A stretch of 21,886 nucleotides of DNA from assembly GCA_041576235.1 (NCBI GenBank), contig JBFGLJ010000029.1, forward strand, positions 1 to 21,886. Reading direction: 5' to 3'. The translations under genes were made by a program, and so were the position numbers. The stretch's first letter is position 1. Every line of letters begins with the position of its first letter. This DNA is from JABDII01 sp041576235 (GTDB taxonomy: Bacteria > Gemmatimonadota > Gemmatimonadetes > Gemmatimonadales > GWC2-71-9). Shown piece after piece: positions 7,768 through 15,524 of the stretch. Under the pieces are notes generated by a model that had not been told where the DNA came from, searched no databases, and worked only from the letters and a program-made list of their open reading frames with translations.

Positions 7768-8883
7768 GTGACGCCGCCACTGCCTCGCGACGGTCGAGAA
7801 GGCCGGTTCATGAAACGGGCCAGCGTGCTGGCGCAGCGGGGCTGGGGTCGAGTCCACCCCAACCCGCTCTGCGGAGCGGTGGTGGTTGCCGGCGACACCA
7901 TCGTGGGCGAGGGCTACCATGGGGAATTCGGCGGTCCCCACGCCGAACCGCTTGCCTTGGACTCGGCGGGCGGCCGGGCTCTGGGCGCCACGTTGTACGT
8001 CACCCTCGAGCCGTGCACCCATCTGGGCAAGCAGCCTCCCTGCGTCCCGGCGATTATCGAGGCGGGTATCCAACGCGTCGTGGCCGCCGTCCGCGATCCC
8101 AATCCGTCCGCCAAAGGAGGCGCCCACGCCCTGCGCGCCGCCGGAATCCAGGTCGACCTGGGCCTGGGTGCCCGGGAGGCTGCCGCAGCCAATGCCCTGT
8201 TCCTGCATCGGCATCGCAATCCAACCCGACCGTTCGTGGCCCTCAAGTTGGCGACCTCGCTCGACGGCCGAATCGCCGATCCCGCCGGCCGGTCGCAATG
8301 GGTTTCCGGCCCTCGAGCCCGCGCCTATGTGCACTGGGTGCGGGCCGGGTTCGATGCGCTGGGCGTCGGTGGCGAAACGGCGCGTCGTGATGATCCGTCT
8401 CTTACGGTGCGGGGAGACGTGACCCCGAGATCGCCGCCGGTGCGGGTCATTTTCGATCGCAAGGCCAACCTGCCCGTCACCCTGAAGGTCGTGGAGACGG
8501 CGACGACTATTCCAACTGTTGTCATGACGTCCGGTATTGCGTCGGTCGAGCAACGCAGCCCGCTCGAACGCCGGGGCGTGGAGATCGTGAGCGCCGATAC
8601 GCTCGGGCAGGGGCTCGAAACTCTCCGAGCCAGGGGCGTCGCTTCGTTGCTCATCGAAGGTGGCGGCCGGTTGGCAGCAGCGTTTCTCGCGGCCGATCTG
8701 GTCGACCGCTATTACTGGATCCAGAGTCCGCTGTGGCTCGGGGCAGAGGCCGTGCCGGCCGTGGCCGGATTGCCCGGACGCCCGTTGGCGGAGGCGAGCC
8801 GGTGGACGGTGGTCGAACGGCGGGCGCTGGACGAAGACACCCTTTTGGTGGTAGACCGCGTGCCATGTTCACCGGCATCGTAA
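7768..8883 (+). CDS. ribD: Bifunctional riboflavin-specific deaminase/reductase
   Basis: Carries out the second and third steps of riboflavin synthesis: zinc-dependent deamination of the pyrimidinone product of GTP cyclohydrolase II, then NADPH reduction of the ribosyl side chain. The 371 residues are close to E. coli RibD (367). The N-terminal deaminase has HAE at 58-60, then EPCTHLGKQPPC giving zinc cysteines C83 and C92. The C-terminal reductase begins at RPFVALKLATSLDGRIA and ends with LLIEGGGRLAAAFL. The start is GTG 7768, preceded by GAGGGGG at 7757-7763. The frame is open back to 7684, but that part overlaps purM and does not look like RibD. It overlaps ribE by 19 bases. No FMN riboswitch fits in the 13-base gap upstream. 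Confidence 0.96.
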   Translation: MTPPLPRDGREGRFMKRASVLAQRGWGRVHPNPLCGAVVVAGDTIVGEGYHGEFGGPHAEPLALDSAGGRALGATLYVTLEPCTHLGKQPPCVPAIIEAGIQRVVAAVRDPNPSAKGGAHALRAAGIQVDLGLGAREAAAANALFLHRHRNPTRPFVALKLATSLDGRIADPAGRSQWVSGPRARAYVHWVRAGFDALGVGGETARRDDPSLTVRGDVTPRSPPVRVIFDRKANLPVTLKVVETATTIPTVVMTSGIASVEQRSPLERRGVEIVSADTLGQGLETLRARGVASLLIEGGGRLAAAFLAADLVDRYYWIQSPLWLGAEAVPAVAGLPGRPLAEASRWTVVERRALDEDTLLVVDRVPCSPAS

Positions 8884-9485
8884 CGGCCATAGGAACGGTG
8901 CGCGCCGCGCGCCGCACCGATGACGGCCTTGCTCTCGATCTCGCCAGTCCGTACTCGGACCTCGAACGTGGGGAGAGCATCGCCGTCGATGGGGCGTGCC
9001 TCACGGTGGAAGCTGTCGAGGGCGACGCCTTCAGAGTGCACATCGTGCGAACCTCGCTCGATCGGACCGCATTCGGGGGACCGGCGTATCAGGAGGGCCG
9101 GCGGGTCAATCTCGAGCGGGCGCTCCGCCTCGGCGACCGATTCGGAGGGCACATTGTTCAAGGCCACGTGGACGGGATCGGTCGGGTCGTCCGGGTGGCC
9201 CAGCGAGAGGACGCGAGGGTACTCGATCTGCGGGTCCCGCCAGCGGTTCGTGCCGTTTCGATTCCACTGGGGTCCATCGCGGTGGACGGGGTGAGCCTCA
9301 CCGTGAACGCCCTGCCAGGTCCCGACTCCGTCCAGGTTTCCCTCATCCCGTTTACCTTACAGCACACCACCCTCGGGGATCGGGAGGTTGGGGACGCGGT
9401 GCACCTCGAGGGGGATGCGATCGGCAAGTACGTTGGGGCCCTGTTCAGGCCGTGGACCGAGCGCCAGGAATCCAAGGAGACGTGA
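8865..9485 (+). CDS. ribE: Riboflavin synthase, alpha chain
   Basis: Final step of the pathway: dismutation of two 6,7-dimethyl-8-ribityllumazine molecules into riboflavin and the pyrimidinedione. The 206 residues form two homologous lumazine-binding barrels, seen as an internal repeat: MFTGIVTAIGTV with ESIAVDGACLTVEAV in the first half, and HIVQGHVDGIGRVV with GSIAVDGVSLTVNAL in the second. The universal MFTGIV start fixes ATG 8865, inside the last 19 bases of ribD, so translation is probably coupled. The C-terminus (VHLEGDAIGKYVGALF) is typical. It may also be listed as ribC in other naming schemes. Confidence 0.97.
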   Translation: MFTGIVTAIGTVRAARRTDDGLALDLASPYSDLERGESIAVDGACLTVEAVEGDAFRVHIVRTSLDRTAFGGPAYQEGRRVNLERALRLGDRFGGHIVQGHVDGIGRVVRVAQREDARVLDLRVPPAVRAVSIPLGSIAVDGVSLTVNALPGPDSVQVSLIPFTLQHTTLGDREVGDAVHLEGDAIGKYVGALFRPWTERQESKET

Positions 9486-9499
9486 GGGGAGAAGGCGGT

Positions 9500-10705
9500 A
9501 TGACGTTCCAGACCATCGAACACGCCATCGATGACCTGAGAAACGGCAAGATCATCATCGTCGCCGACGATGAAGATCGGGAAAACGAAGGCGACCTCGT
9601 CTGCGCCGGACAGCTGGTCACGCCGGAGATGGTGAATTTCATGACGATCCATGGCCGCGGACTGATCTGCTTAGCGCTGACCGGTGAGCGCTGCGATGCG
9701 CTGGGCCTCCCGCAAATGACGGAGGAGAACACGGAAGCCCTCGGCACGGCCTTCACCGTGAGCATCGACGCCCAACGGCAGTTCGGTGTCTCGACCGGCA
9801 TCTCGGCGGCCGACCGGGCAGCGACCATTCACGTGGCCTTGAACCCGGATACCAAGCCGCAAGATTTGCGGCGGCCCGGCCATGTCTTTCCCCTCAGGGC
9901 GCGCCCCGGCGGCGTGCTCCAGCGCGTCGGCCAGACCGAGGCCAGCGTGGACCTGGCGCGGTTGGCCGGCCTCTATCCGGCGGGCGTCATCTGCGAGATC
10001 CTGAACCCCGACGGCACGATGGCTCGGCGCAGCGATCTCGAGCGCATCGCCAAAGAACACTCGCTCACGAGCGTGACGGTGGCCGATCTGGTCGCCTACC
10101 GGCTTCGCACCGAACGCCTGGTTCATCGGGTGGCAGAGGCCCGTCTCCCCACGCCGCACGGGGAGTTCACCGTCATTGGGTACCGCAGTGATGTAGACAG
10201 CGCGGAGCACGTCGCCTTGATCCTGGGCGAGGTCACCGGCAAGGAAAATGTCCTGGTCCGCATGCACTCCAAGTGCCTCACCGGCGATGTCTTCGGAAGC
10301 TTCCGCTGCGATTGCGGGCCCCAGCTGCACGCGGCGCTCGCCATGATCGGAGAGGCGGGCCAGGGGGCCATGGTCTATCTGGACCAGGAAGGACGGGGCA
10401 TCGGACTGCTGAACAAACTCCGCGCCTATGCCATCCAGGATTCCGGGGTCGATACCGTGCAAGCGAACCAAAAACTCGGTTTTCGGCCAGACCTCAGGAA
10501 CTATGGAATCGGCGCTCAGATCCTCCGGGACTTGGGGCTCTCATCGATCCGGGTCATGACCAACAACCCGCGGAAGCTGGTCGGGCTCGAGGGCTACGGC
10601 CTCCATATCGTGGAGCGGGTTCCGCTCGTGGCGGCGCTGACGGAAGAGAACCGGAGCTATCTCGACGTGAAACGCGACAAACTCGGCCATCTGCTGACGC
10701 ACTGA
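9500..10705 (+). CDS. ribBA: Bifunctional 3,4-dihydroxy-2-butanone 4-phosphate synthase / GTP cyclohydrolase II
   Basis: Provides both precursors of riboflavin: RibB turns ribulose 5-phosphate into DHBP, and RibA opens the GTP imidazole ring. Length is 401 residues, normal for the fusion. The RibB half (about 1-205) has VADDEDRENEGDLVCAG (21-37), FMTIHGRGLICLAL and RRPGHVFPLRA (124-134). The RibA half (about 206-401) has the zinc cysteines C259, C270 and C272 in SKCLTGDVFGSFRCDC, then YLDQEGRGIGLLNKLRAYA and NYGIGAQILRDLG. The start is ATG 9500 with AGGGGAG at 9485-9491, eight bases upstream, one of the better ribosome sites in the cluster. Both halves keep their signature residues, so neither looks degenerate. 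Confidence 0.97.
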   Translation: MTFQTIEHAIDDLRNGKIIIVADDEDRENEGDLVCAGQLVTPEMVNFMTIHGRGLICLALTGERCDALGLPQMTEENTEALGTAFTVSIDAQRQFGVSTGISAADRAATIHVALNPDTKPQDLRRPGHVFPLRARPGGVLQRVGQTEASVDLARLAGLYPAGVICEILNPDGTMARRSDLERIAKEHSLTSVTVADLVAYRLRTERLVHRVAEARLPTPHGEFTVIGYRSDVDSAEHVALILGEVTGKENVLVRMHSKCLTGDVFGSFRCDCGPQLHAALAMIGEAGQGAMVYLDQEGRGIGLLNKLRAYAIQDSGVDTVQANQKLGFRPDLRNYGIGAQILRDLGLSSIRVMTNNPRKLVGLEGYGLHIVERVPLVAALTEENRSYLDVKRDKLGHLLTH

Positions 10706-10707
10706 CG

Positions 10708-11181
10708 GTGACGGACTACGCCGGCCGCCTCCGGGCCCCGCCGGAGGGTCGTGTCGCCCTCCTCGTGGCCCGCTACAACCAGGTGATCACGGCCAAGCTT
10801 CTCGAGGGCGCGCTCGCCTGCTGCGACGGCGCCGGGCTCAAGCAGGACGATCTCGATATCGTCTGGGTCCCCGGCGCATTTGAGTTGGGCGTCGCGGCGG
10901 CGTGCGCCGCCGACACGGGGCGCTATGCCTGCCTGGTGGCGCTGGGCGCTGTCATCCGCGGCGAGACGCCGCATTTCGAGTATGTCGCCGGCGAGGCCGC
11001 GCGAGGGCTGACCATGGTCGCGGTCACCCGCGGGATCCCGGTCGGGTTCGGACTCCTGACTGTCGACACGATGGAGCAGGGCATGGCTCGGGCCGGCGGG
11101 ACTGCCGGGAACAAGGGGTACGAAGCGGCCGAGGCCGCTCTCAGAACGGCGGACGCCATCGCGAACCTCCGCCAGGGATGA
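10708..11181 (+). CDS. ribH: 6,7-dimethyl-8-ribityllumazine synthase
   Basis: Condenses the pyrimidinedione with DHBP to give the lumazine substrate of riboflavin synthase; family members form pentamers or 60-mer capsids. The 157 residues equal the usual length. Motifs: VARYNQVITAKLLEGAL (20-36), VPGAFELGVAA (54-64), GAVIRGETPHFEYV (80-93, with the catalytic histidine H89), GFGLLTVDTMEQ (113-124) and GNKGYEAA (134-141). The GTG start lies 2 bases after the ribBA stop, and the TGA stop overlaps the ATG of nusB. The frame runs open upstream into ribBA, but lumazine synthase similarity starts only here. Confidence 0.97.
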   Translation: MTDYAGRLRAPPEGRVALLVARYNQVITAKLLEGALACCDGAGLKQDDLDIVWVPGAFELGVAAACAADTGRYACLVALGAVIRGETPHFEYVAGEAARGLTMVAVTRGIPVGFGLLTVDTMEQGMARAGGTAGNKGYEAAEAALRTADAIANLRQG

Positions 11182-11597
11182 CACTCCGGGCCGAAACGCG
11201 GGCGCGGGCTCGGGCGCTGCAGCTGCTCTACGCCTGGGAAATCCAAGGGCGGCCGCCGATGACGGAGATTGCCTCGGGCGCCGTCCGATTCTGCGGGCCG
11301 GTGAGTCTCGACGTGCTCGATCGGGCGGAACGGCTGGCCGCTATGGTAGCCGGCCAGGTCGAGGCGCTGGATCGCGATGTGGCGGAAGCCGCTGAGCACT
11401 GGCGGCTCGAGCGCATGGCCATGGTCGAACGCGGCATCCTGCGCCTCGGCATCTACGAACTCAAGAGCGGGACGGTGCCGCCCAAGGTCGCCATCGATGA
11501 GGCCGTCCGGTTGGCGCACTGGTTTGCTGGCGGGTCGGCGCCCGGGTTCGTCAACGGCATTCTCGATCGCGTCGCCCATGCCCTCGGCCGCCTGTGA
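11178..11597 (+). CDS. nusB: Transcription antitermination factor NusB
   Basis: All-alpha RNA-binding protein that, with NusE (S10), binds boxA in rRNA leaders and prevents early termination. The 139 residues equal E. coli NusB. The N-terminal RARALQLLYAWEIQG is the RNA-binding helix region, and the C-terminal run ERGILRLGIYEL, VPPKVAIDEAVRLAHWF and APGFVNGILDRVA is diagnostic. ATG start within an ATGA overlap with ribH; the GTG of the next gene overlaps its stop. The ribH-nusB order is common across bacteria. Confidence 0.96.
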   Translation: MTLRAETRARARALQLLYAWEIQGRPPMTEIASGAVRFCGPVSLDVLDRAERLAAMVAGQVEALDRDVAEAAEHWRLERMAMVERGILRLGIYELKSGTVPPKVAIDEAVRLAHWFAGGSAPGFVNGILDRVAHALGRL

Positions 11598-12712
11598 ATA
11601 TTCTCCTCGTCAACTGGCAAGACATCGAGCATCCCCAGGCCGGGGGGGCGGAGATTCACCTCTTCGAGATCTTCAGCCGTTTGGCTGCGCGCGGCCACCG
11701 CGTGCGTCTGGTCTGTGCCGGCTGGCCGGGAGCGCCGGCAACGGCTTCGGTTCGCGGTATCTCGGTGGCGCGAACGGGCTCCCGAACCACGTTCGCCGTG
11801 TTCGGACGGCGAGCGGTGCGGCAGGCGCTGCGACGAGAGCGCCCCGACATCGTGGTCGAGGACATCAACAAGCTTCCGCTGTACTCGGAGTTCCTGACCG
11901 ACGGCCCCATCGGCGTGATCGTGCCCCATCTCTTCGGGTCGGCGGCGTTCGTCGAGGCCTCGTGGCCGGTCGCCACGCTGGTGTGGCTGTGCGAGCGGCC
12001 GATCCCGTGGGCCTACCGCCGGGCTGGGTTTCATGCGATCAGCGAAAGCACCCGAGACGACCTCATCGACCGGGGCATCGCGGCGGAACGGATCGAGGTC
12101 ATTCACCCTGGGGTGGATGCCTCGACCTTCACCCCGGACCCGGGCATCCAACGGGCCTCGCCCCCTTCCTTCTTGTACGTGGGGAGGCTCAAGCGTTATA
12201 AAGGAGTGGAGACCGCGGTCCGCGCGCTGGCCTTGGCTCGTGAGACCCGCCCTGATGTCCGCCTGGATATCGCCGGCGACGGAGACGATCGGGTGCGTCT
12301 GGAAGCCCTGACCGCGCGGTTGGGACTGCGGGACGCGGTTGAGTTTCACGGATTCGTGAGTGAGGCGGAGAAGATCCGCCTCTTTCGCAGCGCCTTGGCC
12401 AACGTCTTCCCTTCTCCGAAGGAAGGGTGGGGTATTACGGTGATGGAGGCGGCGGCGTGTGGGACCCCCTCCCTGGCGTCGGACAGCCCTGGGCTGCGGG
12501 ATTCCGTGCGAGACGGCATCACCGGGTTTCTGGTGACCCACGGTGATGTGCACGCGCTGGCTCGCCGGATGGTCGATCTCGCCTCCGATCCGGCCTTGGT
12601 CACGCGCATGGGACAGGCAGCCCAGGCGGTGGCCGAGACGATGAGTTGGGAGCAAACGGCAGAGCGAACCGAACGTCACCTCGAAGGCCTGATCCGAGCG
12701 GGTGGGGCCTGA
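11594..12712 (+). CDS. Glycosyltransferase, GT4 family (GT-B fold)
   Basis: A 372-residue retaining glycosyltransferase of the group 1/GT4 type. The N-terminal Rossmann domain begins NILLVNWQDIEHPQAGGAEIHLFEI, where the GGAE motif is the glycine-rich acceptor loop. The C-terminal domain starts near FLYVGRLKRYKGVETAVRAL and has the donor-binding E-x7-E-type segment PSPKEGWGITVMEAAACGTP, then SPGLRDSV and GITGFLV. No signal peptide or membrane helix is seen, so it probably acts at the cytosolic face of the membrane on a nucleotide-sugar donor for a surface glycan or glycolipid. Donor and acceptor cannot be told from sequence. It starts at GTG in a GTGA overlap with nusB. No other cell-surface gene is adjacent, so its place here is not explained by function. 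Confidence 0.92.
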   Translation: MNILLVNWQDIEHPQAGGAEIHLFEIFSRLAARGHRVRLVCAGWPGAPATASVRGISVARTGSRTTFAVFGRRAVRQALRRERPDIVVEDINKLPLYSEFLTDGPIGVIVPHLFGSAAFVEASWPVATLVWLCERPIPWAYRRAGFHAISESTRDDLIDRGIAAERIEVIHPGVDASTFTPDPGIQRASPPSFLYVGRLKRYKGVETAVRALALARETRPDVRLDIAGDGDDRVRLEALTARLGLRDAVEFHGFVSEAEKIRLFRSALANVFPSPKEGWGITVMEAAACGTPSLASDSPGLRDSVRDGITGFLVTHGDVHALARRMVDLASDPALVTRMGQAAQAVAETMSWEQTAERTERHLEGLIRAGGA

Positions 12713-12729
12713 GGAAAGGAGAGCGAAGC

Positions 12730-13044
12730 ATGCAGGTGAGCATTACCGCACGGCATTGTGAGGTTCCCCCGTCGCTTCGCGAGCGCGCAGCGACGATCCT
12801 CGATCGCCTCGGGAACTACGGGCCTGAACTCGTTGACGGGTATGTCGTCTTCGACGTCGAGGGGGCCGATCAGCGTGCCGAACTCCGCCTCCGGGTTGCG
12901 AGTGGCGAGGTGCTGGTGGCCCGGGGCGAAGGCCCGAACCACCAGACGGCGCTCGACCGGGCGGAGGCGAAGCTCAAGCGGCAGCTCGAGCGGGTGGCGT
13001 CGCGCTGGCGCCGAAACCGGCGGCCAGAGGCAGATGCCGTGTGA
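12730..13044 (+). CDS. hpf: Ribosome hibernation promoting factor, short form
   Basis: Small cytosolic protein that binds the 30S decoding region and inactivates ribosomes in slow growth. The 104 residues match the short HPF/YfiA type: MQVSITARHCEVPPSLRERAA at the N-terminus, a middle beta strand DGYVVFDVEGADQRAELRLRV, and the helix NHQTALDRAEAKLKRQLER. There is no C-terminal dimerisation domain of the long form. The start is ATG 12730, with a strong AAAGGAG at 12715-12721, eight bases away, in the largest gap (17 bases) of the run. Its stop overlaps the hprK GTG. A link of hpf with PTS-related genes is known from other bacteria (rpoN-hpf-ptsN regions); here it sits directly before hprK. Confidence 0.93.
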   Translation: MQVSITARHCEVPPSLRERAATILDRLGNYGPELVDGYVVFDVEGADQRAELRLRVASGEVLVARGEGPNHQTALDRAEAKLKRQLERVASRWRRNRRPEADAV

Positions 13045-14006
13045 CGCTACGACTGCGCGACCTCATCGAACGGGCTGGCGACTCGCTGCAACTCGAGGTT
13101 TTAACCGGGGACGTCGGGCTGGACGGAGTCTTGCCCGATCAGGAGATCGCGAGTCCGGGGCTCGCCCTGGCTGGGTTTACGGCCAGGTTTGCGCCTGATC
13201 GAATGCATGTGATGGGCGAGACCGAGATCACGTACCTGAATGCCCTGTCGGCGGCGAAGCGCCGGCAGGCCCTCGAGACGTTCTTCGAATTCGACCTGCC
13301 ATGCCTCTTCGTGACCAAGGGACAAGAGGTACCGGCGGAGATTCTCGAATTGGCGCACGACAGGCGGGTTCCGGTCTTGCGATCGCAATTGCAAACGTCG
13401 GAATTCTACCGACGCATCAAACCCATCATCGAGGAGGCGTTTGCGCCCCGCACGACCGTGCATGGCTCGATGGCCGATGTCTACGGAGTTGGACTGTTGT
13501 TTGTGGGGCGTTCCGGCATTGGCAAGAGCGAGTGCGTGCTGGACTTGGTGGAGCGTGGACACCGACTCGTCGCCGATGACGTGGTGCTCATCTCCCGCCG
13601 TGGCAACGATGTGCTGATCGGGCAGGGCCATGAACTGGCCCGCCATCATATGGAGATTCGTGGCATTGGACTGGTCGACGTCCCGTCCTTGTTCGGCATC
13701 CGGAGCGTTCGGCAGCAGAAGCGGATCGAGGTGGTGGTGCAGCTCGAGGATTGGGATACCGCCAAGGACGCCGACCGCACGGGACTCGCACGCCAGGAAA
13801 CGGTTCTGCTCGGGGTCGCCGTGCCGAAGGTCATCGTGCCCCTCAATCCCGGCAAGAATCTGACCGTGATCTCGGAGGTCGTAGCCATGCTTCACCTCCT
13901 CCGCTATTCCGGGATCGACGTTGCCTCCGCGTTCAACGAGCGACTGATTCGCCGCATGACCGAACAACGTGGCATCCGGGAATACCTGCAGGAGGACTAT
14001 GAGTAG
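13041..14006 (+). CDS. hprK: HPr kinase/phosphorylase
   Basis: Bifunctional sensor enzyme that phosphorylates or dephosphorylates Ser46 of HPr in response to ATP, phosphate and glycolytic intermediates. At 321 residues it has the normal length. An N-terminal domain (1 to about 130) precedes the P-loop kinase domain: H141 in VHGSMADVYG, Walker A GRSGIGKS (156-163), the catalytic pair D179-D180 in HRLVADDVVLI, the family signature EIRGIGLVDV (205-214), and VPKVIVPLNPGKNLTVISEV. The Walker A second residue is Arg where Asp or Glu is common; the rest is canonical. GTG start overlaps the hpf stop. The stop overlaps the EIIA start region. Its target HPr is encoded five genes downstream. Confidence 0.96.
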   Translation: MTLRLRDLIERAGDSLQLEVLTGDVGLDGVLPDQEIASPGLALAGFTARFAPDRMHVMGETEITYLNALSAAKRRQALETFFEFDLPCLFVTKGQEVPAEILELAHDRRVPVLRSQLQTSEFYRRIKPIIEEAFAPRTTVHGSMADVYGVGLLFVGRSGIGKSECVLDLVERGHRLVADDVVLISRRGNDVLIGQGHELARHHMEIRGIGLVDVPSLFGIRSVRQQKRIEVVVQLEDWDTAKDADRTGLARQETVLLGVAVPKVIVPLNPGKNLTVISEVVAMLHLLRYSGIDVASAFNERLIRRMTEQRGIREYLQEDYE

Positions 14007-14373
14007 CCCGCTTCGGGGGGTTGTCGTCGGACACGGGCGCGTAGCGGAAGCATTGGTCGAAGCGGCCGAGAGGATCAGTGGCTTGCGGGAGGTGCTGGTC
14101 CCGGTCACCAACGTGGGGTGTGACCGGGACGCGTTGGAGGATCGGATTGCCGAAGCGATCAGCGGTCAGCCGTCGGTTGTGTTTGTCGATTTACCGAGCG
14201 GTTCGTGCCTGCTCGCGGCCCTGCATCGATTCCACGGACGCACCGATGTGAAGGTCGTCACCGGGGTCAACCTCGCGATGCTGCTGGATTTTCTCTTCCA
14301 CCGGGACTTACCATTGGCCGAGGCGGCCGCTCACGTGGCCGCCAAAGGGTCGAGCGCCATTCGCGTCACCTAA
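13999..14373 (+). CDS. PTS mannose-family EIIA component
   Basis: Cytosolic phosphocarrier that takes phosphate from HPr and passes it to EIIB. The 124 residues form a single Man-type EIIA domain, slightly short. H12 in VVVGHGRVAEALV is the expected phosphorylated histidine, and DLPSGSCLLAALHR and VVTGVNLAMLLDFLF match the GGSPFNAA and AGVNIPML blocks of mannose EIIA. The start is ATG 13999 inside the end of hprK, with AGGAGG at 13990-13995; the 3-base spacing is unusually tight. The stop and next start are joined as TAATG. EIIA and EIIB are separate proteins here, unlike the fused ManX of E. coli. Confidence 0.9.
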   Translation: MSSPLRGVVVGHGRVAEALVEAAERISGLREVLVPVTNVGCDRDALEDRIAEAISGQPSVVFVDLPSGSCLLAALHRFHGRTDVKVVTGVNLAMLLDFLFHRDLPLAEAAAHVAAKGSSAIRVT

Positions 14374-14846
14374 TGGCCCTGGTCAACTTTCGGATCGATG
14401 ACCGGCTGATTCATGGCCAGGTGGTGATCGGGTGGGGGAAGCCGCTCGGCATCGAGTTCATCGTGCTCGTCGATGCGGAGGTACGCGAGAGCGAGTGGGA
14501 ACAAGACCTCTACCGAATGGCGGTCCCGGAAACCATCGAGGTCGTGTTCGCCGACGTCGAGGAGGCCCGCGCCGCGGTGCCGCAATGGCAAGCGGATCGC
14601 CGGCGCGGACTGCTGATCACCGGCAGTGTGGAGACCATGGCTGCTCTCGCCGACGCCGAGGACAAGATCGCCAGCGTGACCCTGGGCGGCATTCATCACC
14701 GGCCGGGACGGCGACAGCGGCTGCCCTACGTGTACCTGAATGACGAGGAATATCGCACCCTGACGCAGCTCGAAGCCCAAGGAACGCGTGTCACCGCGCA
14801 AGACGTGCCCACGGGCCGACAAGTTCGGCTGTCGGAGCTGGCCTAG
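14373..14846 (+). CDS. PTS mannose/fructose/sorbose-family EIIB component
   Basis: Cytosolic phosphotransferase domain that passes phosphate from EIIA to the sugar at the permease. The 157 residues are typical of a stand-alone Man-type EIIB. The active-site block FRIDDRLIHGQVVIGW near the N-terminus contains the phosphorylated histidine H14. The later LGGIHHRPGRRQRLPYVYLN and GTRVTAQDVPTGR match the conserved C-terminal half. ATG start shares its A with the EIIA stop codon. The substrate cannot be deduced from EIIB. Confidence 0.94.
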   Translation: MALVNFRIDDRLIHGQVVIGWGKPLGIEFIVLVDAEVRESEWEQDLYRMAVPETIEVVFADVEEARAAVPQWQADRRRGLLITGSVETMAALADAEDKIASVTLGGIHHRPGRRQRLPYVYLNDEEYRTLTQLEAQGTRVTAQDVPTGRQVRLSELA

Positions 14847-15524
14847 GTGGAGTGGGTGGCGGTCGTTCCGGTCGCGCTCTGGGTGTGGGCCACGCTCGTC
14901 GGCGTGGATTTGGTGAGCGTGCCGCAGTCGATGATCGCCCGCCCCTTGGTCGCAGCCGTCGTGGCCGGGGCGCTCCTGGGTGACGTCTTGGGCGCGGCGC
15001 GGGTGGGGTTGGTGCTCGAGCTGTACGCGCTCGACGTGGTGCCGGTCGGCGCCGCGCGGTACCCGGACTACGGTGCCGCGAGTGCCGGGGCGGTCGTCGT
15101 GGCCGCGGGACAGCCCTGGGAGGGCGCGCTCGGCATCGCCGTCGCGGTTGGGCTCCTGCTCGCGGCCCTCGGCGGCTGGACCATGCCTGTGCTCAGGCAA
15201 TTGAACAGCCGTGCGGTCGCGAGACACCGCGAGGGGTTGAACGCGGGCGATCCTCGGCTGGTTCGCCGGCTGCAGTATGAAGGATTGGTGCGCGATGCCG
15301 CCCGGAGCGGCTTCCTTGCGTTCGTGGCGATTGCGAGTGGCCTCTTCGCGCGCTCATGGGTGCCGCTCGATCCTGGGCTCGGGAGGGCCATGGCGGTGGC
15401 GGTGACCGGAGCGGGGCTTGCCACGGCGCTCGGCGGGGCGGTCCGCACCGCCGGGCGCACCGCGCGCCTCAAGTGGCTCGGCGCGGGACTCGTCGCAGGC
15501 GGTGCCATCGTGGTGGCGTGGTGA
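14847..15524 (+). CDS. PTS mannose-family EIIC permease component
   Basis: Integral membrane subunit forming the sugar channel together with EIID. The 225 residues contain several hydrophobic helices (for example VVPVALWVWATLVGVDLV, ARPLVAAVVAGALLGDVLG, ALGIAVAVGLLLAALGG and the final LGAGLVAGGAIVVAW). The segment VLELYALDVVPVGAARYPDYG matches the conserved GxxPxGAxxxPD region of Man-type EIIC. It is shorter than the roughly 250-270 residues of well-studied EIIC proteins. GTG start directly abuts the EIIB stop without a spacer; the TGA overlaps the EIID GTG. Confidence 0.87.
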   Translation: MEWVAVVPVALWVWATLVGVDLVSVPQSMIARPLVAAVVAGALLGDVLGAARVGLVLELYALDVVPVGAARYPDYGAASAGAVVVAAGQPWEGALGIAVAVGLLLAALGGWTMPVLRQLNSRAVARHREGLNAGDPRLVRRLQYEGLVRDAARSGFLAFVAIASGLFARSWVPLDPGLGRAMAVAVTGAGLATALGGAVRTAGRTARLKWLGAGLVAGGAIVVAW

